Shown here: piece by piece, positions 1-6,989 of the stretch
Layout of the letters: the number at the start of each line of letters is the position of its first letter
Position numbering within the stretch: position 1 is the stretch's first letter
From: Candidatus Izemoplasma sp.
Lineage (GTDB): Bacteria; Bacillota_I; Bacilli_A; Izemoplasmatales; Izemoplasmataceae
Direction of reading: 5' to 3'
Assembly: GCA_007132145.1 (NCBI GenBank)
Contig: SLPE01000113.1
Location: 1-8,679 of the forward strand
Length of the DNA: 8,679 bases
Translations under genes and position numbers: made by a program
The notes under the pieces: model-generated
The model's database searches: none
What the model saw: only the letters and a program-made list of their open reading frames with translations
Told to the model about the DNA's origin: nothing

Positions 1-1245
1 CAGAGCACGATCACGCCGGATGAAGGTCGCAACGTCCCTTGGCACATCTACAGCGTCGAAGCCCTCGACACGGCCAAACAAGCTTTGACAGGCATGGACG
101 ACCTGCTCGGCATGGTCGGTTTGAAGGACAGCGGCTACTTGCATGAGAAAAAAAGGGAAATCCAGGAAAGGGCCGTGCTCATGTTCGAAGAGATCCTCGA
201 GATGGGCGGTTATTTCAAGGCGGTGGAAGCGGGCATGTTCGTCGACAGCGGCGAGTATCCCGCGCGCAACGGCGACGGCATTTCCCGTTCACTCGACGGC
301 GGCGTAGGCGCCGGGACCGTCATCAAACGCGACGAAGACTACATGGCCCCGGTAACGGCGCATTACGGATACAACAACGTTGCACAGTACGGGCTTTCTG
401 AAGGCGATGATCCGGCTTCCTTGATCGACGGATGCACCTTCGAAAGACCGGAGAAGATCAAGTTCATCGACGAACTCGATGAAACGGACAACGTCTATCT
501 CAGAATGGAAGAGACCGAGAAATATCGGAACTCCGACCTTTTGAAACCGGAAGTGGAATGGCTCGGAGACGGGGTCGTCACCGTCGATCTGTTCTTCCCG
601 ATTGCGCAGGCGATCGCCAAGGAGGCGGCGCTTGAAGTCGGAAGACGGATGCATCTCAAAGACCTCGAGGTCATCCATTCGGAAGTGTTGCATCCAAGTG
701 AAGGCACGCGTGTGCAGATCAAGGGGCGCGTCGATTTCGACATCGACGTCTCGACCTTGACGTTGCCCGAAGAGATGAAGATTCTCGATGCGGATGATGT
801 CTACGCCTATGTGAAGGAACATCCGATCACGGTCATCGCCGGGACGGGAGGAAGCGACGAGCACTCCGTCGGGATTCGCGAAGTCCTGGATATCAAGCAT
901 GGCGGCATCGAGAAATACGGCATCAAGTACATCTACCTCGGCACGAGCGTCCCGATCGAGAAGTTCGTCGACGCCGCCATTGAATCGGATGCGGACGTGA
1001 TCATGATGTCGACGATCATATCGCACGACGACGTACACTACAAAAACATGAAAAAACTTCATCAGCTCGCCATCGAGAAAGGGGTCAGGGACAAACTGAT
1101 CCTCATCGCCGGCGGGACGCAGGTGACGCCTGAAATCGCGAGAAAGAACGACATGGACCAAGGCTTCGGCCGAGGAACCAAAGGGATCCACATCGCAAGC
1201 TTCATCGTCGAAAGACACAAGGCGCTGCATACGGATGAAGATTGA
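1..1245 (+). CDS. oraE: D-ornithine 4,5-aminomutase, large (E) subunit, 3' part
   Basis: Adenosylcobalamin- and PLP-dependent mutase subunit that moves the terminal amino group of D-ornithine from C5 to C4, giving 2,4-diaminopentanoate; cytoplasmic, works with the small subunit OraS. The reading frame is open from base 1, so only the C-terminal 414 residues are present; the family is roughly 730-750 residues, so about 320 are missing to the left. The last ~140 residues form the Rossmann-type B12 domain. The base-off signature DEHSVG has its cobalt-ligand His at codon 862-864, followed exactly 11 residues later by Lys (895-897, in DIKHGG), the spacing known for His618 and the PLP-anchoring Lys629 of the Clostridium sticklandii enzyme. 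A later serine motif (MMSTIIS) and AGGTQ complete the cobalamin pocket. The upstream portion (DSGEYPARNGDGI, APVTAHYGYNN) also matches OraE as I remember it. The stop lies inside the next gene (11-nt overlap), implying translational coupling. Family identification is very secure. Confidence 0.96.
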   Translation, partial: QSTITPDEGRNVPWHIYSVEALDTAKQALTGMDDLLGMVGLKDSGYLHEKKREIQERAVLMFEEILEMGGYFKAVEAGMFVDSGEYPARNGDGISRSLDGGVGAGTVIKRDEDYMAPVTAHYGYNNVAQYGLSEGDDPASLIDGCTFERPEKIKFIDELDETDNVYLRMEETEKYRNSDLLKPEVEWLGDGVVTVDLFFPIAQAIAKEAALEVGRRMHLKDLEVIHSEVLHPSEGTRVQIKGRVDFDIDVSTLTLPEEMKILDADDVYAYVKEHPITVIAGTGGSDEHSVGIREVLDIKHGGIEKYGIKYIYLGTSVPIEKFVDAAIESDADVIMMSTIISHDDVHYKNMKKLHQLAIEKGVRDKLILIAGGTQVTPEIARKNDMDQGFGRGTKGIHIASFIVERHKALHTDED

Positions 1246-2590
1246 TTGCCTTGTCGCGGAAATCGGTAGCACGACGACGACTGTCCACGCGTTCAACGTC
1301 CATGACGAACACGCGTTCTTAGGCAAGGGCATGGCGAAGACGAGTGTCGACACCGATGTCCGCGAAGGGCTGAACGGCGCACTTGAACATTTGAAGAACA
1401 ACCTCGGTGCGGATACGTTGGACTACCGCGAGATGTTCGCTTCCTCGAGTGCTGCGGGCGGACTGAGGATGACCGTATCGGGACTCGTCTACGAAATGAC
1501 GGTCAAAGCGGCGAAGGAAGCGGCGCTCAACGCCGGCGCCAATCTGCACCTCGTCACGGCCGGCGACTTGACGACCGATGATATCGAGCGGATTGAAAGG
1601 ATCCGTCCCAACATCATCCTCGTCGCGGGCGGAACCGATTACGGAGAGAAACGTACCGCGTTTGACAATCTTTTGAAAATTGAGAAAATGGGATTGGACA
1701 TTCCCTTGATATACGCGGGCAACGTCGACAACCATTACCGTATCGAGAAACACTTCGAGACGTCTTCGCAAAAACGGTTCCTGAAAATCGTCGAAAACGT
1801 CTATCCCCGGGTCGACTATTTGAACATCGCGCCCCTACGCAAAGCGATCTACGAGACGTTCGAGGAACACATCGTGCACGCTCCGGGGATGCAACACATC
1901 CGCGACCTCGTCGGCGGAACGATCGTCCCTACGCCGGGTGCGGTGATGGAAGCGACGATGTTGTTGCATGAAGATGTCGGGCATCTCGTCGCCATCGACG
2001 TCGGCGGCGCGACGACGGATGTGCACTCGATGACCGAACCGAGCGACGAGTTCAAGGCGTACGCCGAAGGGGAACCGAAAGAGAAGCGGACGGTCGAAGG
2101 CGACCTCGGCGTCTATGTGAACCGGGAGACGGTCATGAAGATGATCGACCGCAAGACCTTGCTCGCCGACCTCGGAGTCGACGAGGCGACACTCGACGCG
2201 CTGTCGGAAGACGACGCCTATATCCCCAAGACCGATCAAGCGCGTGAGTTCATTCGTGCATTGGCGGGCGTCTGCATGTGCAAGGCGATGGACAGACATG
2301 CCGGCGATCTCAAGAAAGTCTATACGACCGGCGGTCGAAAGATGATTCCCGAAGGACGGGACTTGACACAAGTCGGAACCGTGATTCTCACGGGCGGCGC
2401 GCTCGTCCATCTCGACGGGACGGAGACGTTGTTGAGACGTCATCTCAAAAACCGTCCCGGCAAATTGTTCCCCAAAGAAGGCGTGCGCATCGTCAAGGAC
2501 GAGCAGTACTTGATGTCGTCGATCGGCGTCCTTTCATTCACGTATCCCGAAGCGGCCTTGAACATATTCCGCCGTTCGATCGGCCTATAG
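1235..2590 (+). CDS. GlmL/MutL-family ATPase, probable ornithine aminomutase reactivating factor
   Basis: A 451-residue soluble protein with the actin/Hsp70-type ATPase plan. The N-terminus has a phosphate-1 loop (AEIGSTTTT, residues 9-17). A second phosphate loop sits at residues 255-262 (DVGGATTD), and an adenosine-type motif (ILTGGALVH) lies near residue 385. This pattern is that of the MutL/GlmL family, found beside the cobalamin-dependent glutamate mutase genes of clostridia and in ornithine-degradation clusters. By analogy with diol dehydratase reactivases it is thought to use ATP to release damaged cobalamin or chaperone the mutase; that role is inferred, not shown here. ATG 1235 lies inside the end of oraE, with a weak AAGGCG about 10 nt upstream, so translation probably depends on coupling with oraE. 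The name MutL must not be confused with the DNA mismatch repair protein, which is unrelated. The family call is secure; the partner assignment rests on context. Confidence 0.88.
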   Translation: MKIDCLVAEIGSTTTTVHAFNVHDEHAFLGKGMAKTSVDTDVREGLNGALEHLKNNLGADTLDYREMFASSSAAGGLRMTVSGLVYEMTVKAAKEAALNAGANLHLVTAGDLTTDDIERIERIRPNIILVAGGTDYGEKRTAFDNLLKIEKMGLDIPLIYAGNVDNHYRIEKHFETSSQKRFLKIVENVYPRVDYLNIAPLRKAIYETFEEHIVHAPGMQHIRDLVGGTIVPTPGAVMEATMLLHEDVGHLVAIDVGGATTDVHSMTEPSDEFKAYAEGEPKEKRTVEGDLGVYVNRETVMKMIDRKTLLADLGVDEATLDALSEDDAYIPKTDQAREFIRALAGVCMCKAMDRHAGDLKKVYTTGGRKMIPEGRDLTQVGTVILTGGALVHLDGTETLLRRHLKNRPGKLFPKEGVRIVKDEQYLMSSIGVLSFTYPEAALNIFRRSIGL

Positions 2591-2594
2591 GAGG
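2589..2594 (+). promoter_or_regulatory. Ribosome binding site of orr
   Basis: A perfect AGGAGG overlaps the TAG stop codon of the GlmL-like gene and stands 7 nt before ATG 2602. It fixes the orr start at 2602, although the open frame extends far upstream to about 2278 inside the preceding gene in another frame. Confidence 0.85.
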
Positions 2595-2601
2595 CGTCGC
2601 G

Positions 2602-3669
2602 ATGTATCCGCGTTTGAAAATCGACCTCGCAAAATACAAGCACAACGTCGAATCGGTCACCGCATTGTGCGGTGCTCACGGAATATCGGTCATGGCGGTG
2701 ACGAAAGTCTTTTGCGGCGATCAACGACTCGTCGATGTCCTCAATGCGACGGATGTCGCCTATATCGCAGATTCCAGGTTGGATAACCTCGAACGCATCC
2801 GGACGGGCAAACCGAAAGTGTTGTTGCGGTTGCCGTCGGTCAACGAAATCGAACGTGTCGTCCGCATCGCCGACATCTCCTTGAATTCCGAATGGACGAC
2901 GTTGAAAGCCCTCGACGGCGTTGCGGGTTCATTGCAGATGAAACACGGCGTCGTCTTGATGATCGATATCGGCGACCTTCGCGAAGGGATTTACTACAAG
3001 GAAAACGTCATGGAGATGGTCAAGGGCATCATCGACTTGCGGCATTTGACGCTTTCCGGATTGGGGACGAACTTGACCTGCTTCGGCGGCATCATCCCCG
3101 AAGAGAACACCTTGAAGAAACTCATCGACGTCAAACGGATGATCGAAGCGACGTTGAATGTCCGGATTCCCCTCGTTTCAGGGGGGAACTCGTCGCATTT
3201 GCATCTTCTCCATAAAGGGCATCACATGCCCGATATCGACAATCTCCGAATCGGCGAAGCCTTGATTCTCGGACGGGAAACGGCTTTCGGGGATCCGCTC
3301 GAAGGCATGTATCAAGATGTCGTCACATTGGAAGCGGACTTGATCGAAGTCAAGCACAAGCCGTCCATTCCCGAAGGGGAAGTCGGCATGGACGCCTTCG
3401 GAAGGAAACCGCATTTCGAAAACCTAGGATTGATGAAACGCGGCATCCTCGCGCTAGGAAGACAGGATGTCGATTATCAGGAGTTGAAACCGTGCGATGA
3501 GCATATACGGCTCATCGGAAGCAGCAGCGACCACATCATTGTCGACCTGACCCACACGGATGCCGATTATAGCGTCGGCGACCGGGTGGATTTCACGTTG
3601 ACATACGGAAGCCTGTTGCGGTTGATGACGTCACCTTATGTGAGGAAGACTTATGTCGACAAGGTATAG
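2602..3669 (+). CDS. orr: Ornithine racemase
   Basis: PLP-dependent racemase of the fold-type III (alanine racemase N-terminal barrel) family, converting L-ornithine to D-ornithine, the substrate of OraSE. The protein is 355 residues, close to the length known for clostridial Orr. It opens with the family signature YPRLKIDLAKYKHN, and the PLP-anchoring lysine is Lys35 in AVTKVFCGD. Further matches to this subfamily are LMIDIGDLREGIYY (about residues 117-130) and SGGNSSHLH (about 193-201). It follows the GlmL-like gene by 11 nt and overlaps alr by 17 nt. The divergent sequence around the active lysine (VTKV rather than VVKANAYG) separates it from the true alanine racemase that follows. The neighbouring oraE strongly supports ornithine as substrate; a different basic amino acid cannot be fully excluded from sequence alone. 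Confidence 0.93.
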   Translation: MYPRLKIDLAKYKHNVESVTALCGAHGISVMAVTKVFCGDQRLVDVLNATDVAYIADSRLDNLERIRTGKPKVLLRLPSVNEIERVVRIADISLNSEWTTLKALDGVAGSLQMKHGVVLMIDIGDLREGIYYKENVMEMVKGIIDLRHLTLSGLGTNLTCFGGIIPEENTLKKLIDVKRMIEATLNVRIPLVSGGNSSHLHLLHKGHHMPDIDNLRIGEALILGRETAFGDPLEGMYQDVVTLEADLIEVKHKPSIPEGEVGMDAFGRKPHFENLGLMKRGILALGRQDVDYQELKPCDEHIRLIGSSSDHIIVDLTHTDADYSVGDRVDFTLTYGSLLRLMTSPYVRKTYVDKV

Positions 3670-4735
3670 GCCGACATGGCTGGAAATCAGACTGGACCAT
3701 ATCCACGACAACTTCGAGCGCATTCAGGCGCATATCGGGAAGAAGACGGTGATTCCCGTCGTGAAAGCGAATGCCTACGGGCATGGTGCCGTAGAAGTCA
3801 CCGGAAGCCTCCGCGAAAAAGGCGTCCGCTTTTTCGCGGTGTCCTTGCTCGAGGAAGCGCTGGAACTGAGGCGGGCATACGATGACATCGACATCTTGAT
3901 CCTCGGGGTCGTCCGCCCCTTCGATTTCGAGGTCATCCAGCGGAACGACTTGATCATGACCGTCAACGACATGGACGTCGCGAAAGACGTCCTGGCCTTT
4001 GAGAAAGGGCTCCGGTGCCACGTCAAGGTCGATACGGGCATGAACCGCCTCGGTATCAAGGATGCCGAAGACATCGTCGCGTTCTTTGAAGAGGCGAAAA
4101 GTCGCAAGCGCTTGTCGCTAGAAGGCATCTATACGCATTTCGCGACCGCCGATGGCGATGAAACGTTTTTGCGGGGCCAACTCGCGCATTTCCGCAAGGT
4201 TCTCTCCGCGTTGCCTTATAAGCCGGATGTCGTGCATGTCTCCAACAGTGCCGCGACATGGAAGTACGAAAGGGACATCATGGAAACGGATGCTGTGCGC
4301 GTCGGCGTCTCCTTGTATGGCTTCGACCCGAACCGTCTCGTGAAAGCGCTCAAACCGACGTTCTTCCTGAAGACGAGCATCGTTCAACGCAAAGCTTTGA
4401 AAAAAGGCGAGAAAGTCGGCTACGGCATCACCTATGAAGCGAAGAGCGATGAGACGATCGGCATCATTCCTATCGGTTATGCCGACGGTCTGATCCGCAA
4501 GAACCAAGACGGACTCGTCGAAATCAACGGGCGGACGTACCCACTCGTCGGTAGGGTATGCATGGATTACGCTTTTGTCAGAATCGACGACGATGTCGCG
4601 AAGAACGCTATCGTGACCGTATTGGGCGGAGCGGTCTCTGTCGACGATGTCGCGCAACGGCTGGAGACCATTCCGTATGAAGTGTTCTGCACCATCACGT
4701 CGCGCGTGCCGCGTGTGTACGAAAGCGGGGAGTGA
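3653..4735 (+). CDS. alr: Alanine racemase
   Basis: PLP-dependent interconversion of L- and D-alanine in the cytoplasm. The 360-residue length is normal for the family. Residues in classical order: PLP lysine Lys38 in VVKANAYGHGA, with the PLP-stacking Tyr42; VKVDTGMNRLGI in the barrel; SNSAATW; VRVGVSLYG, whose Arg normally contacts the PLP ring nitrogen; the second catalytic base Tyr257 in VGYGITY; and the substrate-contacting Met304-Asp305 in VGRVCMDY. The usual Gln after CMD is Tyr here, a small deviation. ATG 3653 is preceded by GAGGA (3642-3646) at 6 nt and overlaps orr by 17 nt; arcA starts 5 nt after its stop. Alanine racemase normally serves wall synthesis, but its position suggests it also handles D-alanine released by ornithine breakdown (inference). 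Broad-specificity racemase activity is the main alternative. Confidence 0.92.
   Translation: MSTRYRPTWLEIRLDHIHDNFERIQAHIGKKTVIPVVKANAYGHGAVEVTGSLREKGVRFFAVSLLEEALELRRAYDDIDILILGVVRPFDFEVIQRNDLIMTVNDMDVAKDVLAFEKGLRCHVKVDTGMNRLGIKDAEDIVAFFEEAKSRKRLSLEGIYTHFATADGDETFLRGQLAHFRKVLSALPYKPDVVHVSNSAATWKYERDIMETDAVRVGVSLYGFDPNRLVKALKPTFFLKTSIVQRKALKKGEKVGYGITYEAKSDETIGIIPIGYADGLIRKNQDGLVEINGRTYPLVGRVCMDYAFVRIDDDVAKNAIVTVLGGAVSVDDVAQRLETIPYEVFCTITSRVPRVYESGE
4727..4732 (+). promoter_or_regulatory. Ribosome binding site that decides the arcA start
   Basis: GGGGAG lies 8 nt before ATG 4741. The alternative in-frame GTG at 4732 overlaps this site and the alr stop codon (GTGA), so it would lack a usable Shine-Dalgarno sequence. 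ATG 4741 is therefore preferred. Confidence 0.7.
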
Positions 4736-4740
4736 AACGT

Positions 4741-5973
4741 ATGAAATTGAACGTATTCTCGGAGATCGGCCCTTTGAAAAAAGTGTTGTTGCATCGACCG
4801 GGGAGGGAACTCGAAAATCTGACCCCGTCGATTCTCGACAAGCTCCTCTTCGACGAAATTCCCTATTTGGAAGCGGCGCGTGCCGAACACGACGCGTTTG
4901 CGGATCATCTTCGTCGTGAAGGCGTCGAGGTCGTCTACTTGAACGACCTTGTCGCGGATATGTTGAAGAGGGCCCCCCGAATCCTCGAGGCGTTCATCGG
5001 TCAGTTCCTCGATGAGGCGGGCATCAAATCGGAACGTGTCAAACGGACATTGAGTGACTATTTCATGGACATGTCGCCTTCGGACATGATAAGCAAGATG
5101 ATCGAAGGGGTCAGGACGAAAGAAGTCGCGATGCAGACTCCGCTTTCACTCATGGACATGTTGGAAGGGGAATATCCTTTCTACATCGACCCGATGCCCA
5201 ATGTCTTGTTCCAGCGGGATCCGTTCACGACCATCGGAAACGGGGTCGCCGTGAGCAGGATGCACACGCCGACTCGAAGACGGGAAACGATTTTTTGCGA
5301 GTATCTGTTCAAATACCATCCCGATTTCAAAAACGCGGACATTCCCAAACTTTTCGGGCGGAACGACCGCTACAGTCTCGAAGGGGGCGACATCCTCGTT
5401 CTTGACGACGAGACCGTCGCAGTCGGGATTTCACAAAGGACCGATCCCAGAGCCATAGAACATCTTGCGGAGAACGTGTTTTCGGCGTTGCCTTCATACA
5501 GGACCGTCCTCGCGATGAACATCGAGAAGACACGGGCGTTCATGCACCTCGATACGGTGTTGACCCAAGTCGACAAGGACAAGTTCACAGTGCATCCCGG
5601 CATTTTGAGAACGCTCACGATATTCGAACTCGAGAAGACCGACGGAGACCTCGTCGTAAAAAGACTCGACGAACCGCTTGCAGAGGTGTTTTCCAGACAT
5701 CTGAAGACGGATGTCGAACTCATCGCTTGCGGTGGGGACGACGTCATCGACAGCGAGCGCGAACAATGGAACGACGGCGCAAACACACTGGCGGTCTCGC
5801 CCGGGAAGGTCGTCGTGTATTCACGAAACCACGTCACCAATGCATTGCTGGAATCACGCGGGGTCCAAGTCATCGAAACGCCTTCAAGCGAACTTTCTCG
5901 AGGGCGTGGAGGCCCCCGTTGTATGAGCATGCCGCTCTATAGAGAATCCATCATTCAAGGAGGAAAATCATGA
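4741..5973 (+). CDS. arcA: Arginine deiminase
   Basis: Hydrolyses L-arginine to L-citrulline and ammonia, the first step of the arginine deiminase pathway. The 410-residue length is typical. Guanidino-modifying enzyme motifs are all present: N-terminal NVFSEIGPLKKVLLHRPG; FQRDPFTTIGNGV with Asp160; LEGGD with Glu214; MHLDTV with His269 and Asp271; and the C-terminal GRGGPRCMSMP with nucleophile Cys394. These correspond in order and spacing to Asp166, Glu224, His278, Asp280 and Cys406 of the Pseudomonas enzyme, so an active enzyme is expected. The helical insert (about residues 75-135) typical of bacterial ArcA is there. The start was set by the ribosome binding site; a GTG at 4732 would add three residues. 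The stop overlaps the arcB start (ATGA). No frameshift or missing residue was seen. Confidence 0.97.
   Translation: MKLNVFSEIGPLKKVLLHRPGRELENLTPSILDKLLFDEIPYLEAARAEHDAFADHLRREGVEVVYLNDLVADMLKRAPRILEAFIGQFLDEAGIKSERVKRTLSDYFMDMSPSDMISKMIEGVRTKEVAMQTPLSLMDMLEGEYPFYIDPMPNVLFQRDPFTTIGNGVAVSRMHTPTRRRETIFCEYLFKYHPDFKNADIPKLFGRNDRYSLEGGDILVLDDETVAVGISQRTDPRAIEHLAENVFSALPSYRTVLAMNIEKTRAFMHLDTVLTQVDKDKFTVHPGILRTLTIFELEKTDGDLVVKRLDEPLAEVFSRHLKTDVELIACGGDDVIDSEREQWNDGANTLAVSPGKVVVYSRNHVTNALLESRGVQVIETPSSELSRGRGGPRCMSMPLYRESIIQGGKS
5957..5963 (+). promoter_or_regulatory. Ribosome binding site of arcB
   Basis: AAGGAGG inside the last codons of arcA, 6 nt before ATG 5970. A second in-frame ATG at 5976 would sit 12 nt away, so 5970 is the better start. 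This is the strongest internal ribosome binding site of the arc part of the operon. Confidence 0.85.
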
Positions 5974-6989
5974 ATATGAAAGGAAGACATTTTCTGACGT
6001 TGCGCGATTTCTCCCCCGAGGAGATCGAAGCCCTCATCGACTTGTCGGCGCGACTCAAGAAAGAGAAGAAGGAAGGCAGGCCCCATCGCCATCTAGAAGG
6101 CAAGAACGTCGTCTTGTTGTTTCAGAAGGACTCGACAAGGACCCGTTGCGCATTCGAGGTCGCATCGTACGACCTCGGCATGAACGTGACCTATATCGGT
6201 TCGAGCGGTTCCCAGATGGGAACGAAAGAATCGATTGAAGATACGGCTCGCGTACTCGGACGGATGTTCGACGGCATCGAATTCCGGGGCTACGAACATA
6301 GCGACATCGAAAAACTCGCTGAACATGCCGGCGTACCCGTATGGAACGGTTTGACCGACATGTACCATCCGACGCAGATCCTCGCCGACTTTTTGACCGT
6401 CAAAGAAGAGTTCGGCAGACTTCGCGGTATCAGACTCACCTATGTTGGCGACGCGAAGAACAACATGGGAAACAGTTTGATGCTCGGATGTGCGAAACTC
6501 GGGATGCATTTCACCGCGGTCGCACCGCAGGCACTCTGGCCGACGCAAGAACACATCGATCATTGCAAAGCCGTCGCGAAGGAAACGGGTGCGACCATCA
6601 CTTTGACCGAAGACAAATGGGAAGGGACGAAAGACGTCGATGTCATCTATACCGACGTGTGGGTCTCGATGGGCAGTGGAAAAGACGTCTGGGCCTCCCG
6701 CATCGCGTCGCTTCACGACTATCAAGTCACGAAGGCCTTGATGGACCATGCGTCCGATGATGCGATATTCATGCATTGTCTACCGGCATTTCACGGCATG
6801 AATACGGAAATCGGCGTTCAGATCGCGGCTCAATTCGGACAACAGTACCCTTGCGTCGCCGGGGGCGAAATGGAAGTGAAGAACGACGTCATCGAATCGG
6901 AAAGAAGTCGCGTCTTCGAAGAAGCGGAAAATCGCATGCATACGATTAAAGCCGTCATGCTCGCGACGATGCGTGATGCGCATGAGTAG
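5970..6989 (+). CDS. arcB: Ornithine carbamoyltransferase (probably catabolic)
   Basis: Transfers the carbamoyl group between ornithine and phosphate; in this setting it runs phosphorolytically, citrulline plus phosphate to ornithine plus carbamoyl phosphate. The protein is 339 residues. Carbamoyl-phosphate loop STRTR is at residues 55-59, followed by CAFEVA; HPTQ at 133-136; the ornithine-binding DVWVSMG near 229-235; and HCLP, with the active-site Cys, at 269-272. Sequence alone does not cleanly separate catabolic ArcB from biosynthetic ArgF; the catabolic reading comes from its place between arcA and arcC and the ornithine-fermentation genes upstream. It overlaps arcA by 4 nt and arcC by about 8 nt. 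The ornithine it produces is the direct substrate for Orr encoded in the same operon. Confidence 0.95.
   Translation: MNMKGRHFLTLRDFSPEEIEALIDLSARLKKEKKEGRPHRHLEGKNVVLLFQKDSTRTRCAFEVASYDLGMNVTYIGSSGSQMGTKESIEDTARVLGRMFDGIEFRGYEHSDIEKLAEHAGVPVWNGLTDMYHPTQILADFLTVKEEFGRLRGIRLTYVGDAKNNMGNSLMLGCAKLGMHFTAVAPQALWPTQEHIDHCKAVAKETGATITLTEDKWEGTKDVDVIYTDVWVSMGSGKDVWASRIASLHDYQVTKALMDHASDDAIFMHCLPAFHGMNTEIGVQIAAQFGQQYPCVAGGEMEVKNDVIESERSRVFEEAENRMHTIKAVMLATMRDAHE

Noticed and set aside
289..1401. 370-codon open frame on the minus strand across the oraE/ATPase junction
   Set aside because: It lies entirely opposite two strongly conserved genes, its protein resembles nothing I know and is of low-complexity composition, and similar long antisense frames occur opposite other genes here, caused by the codon bias (rare TTA, CTA and TCA in the sense strand).
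2278..2601. Upstream extension of the ornithine racemase frame by 108 codons
   Set aside because: The extension runs inside the ATPase gene in another frame and looks like shadow sequence; the AGGAGG at 2589-2594 and the family N-terminus both place the start at 2602.
2892..3215. 107-codon plus-strand frame inside orr
   Set aside because: Out-of-frame shadow of orr with an arginine- and aspartate-rich artefactual composition; no independent evidence.
4732..4740. GTG start for arcA overlapping the alr stop codon
   Set aside because: The Shine-Dalgarno sequence GGGGAG ends at 4732, so it serves ATG 4741 (8 nt away) and would overlap the GTG itself.
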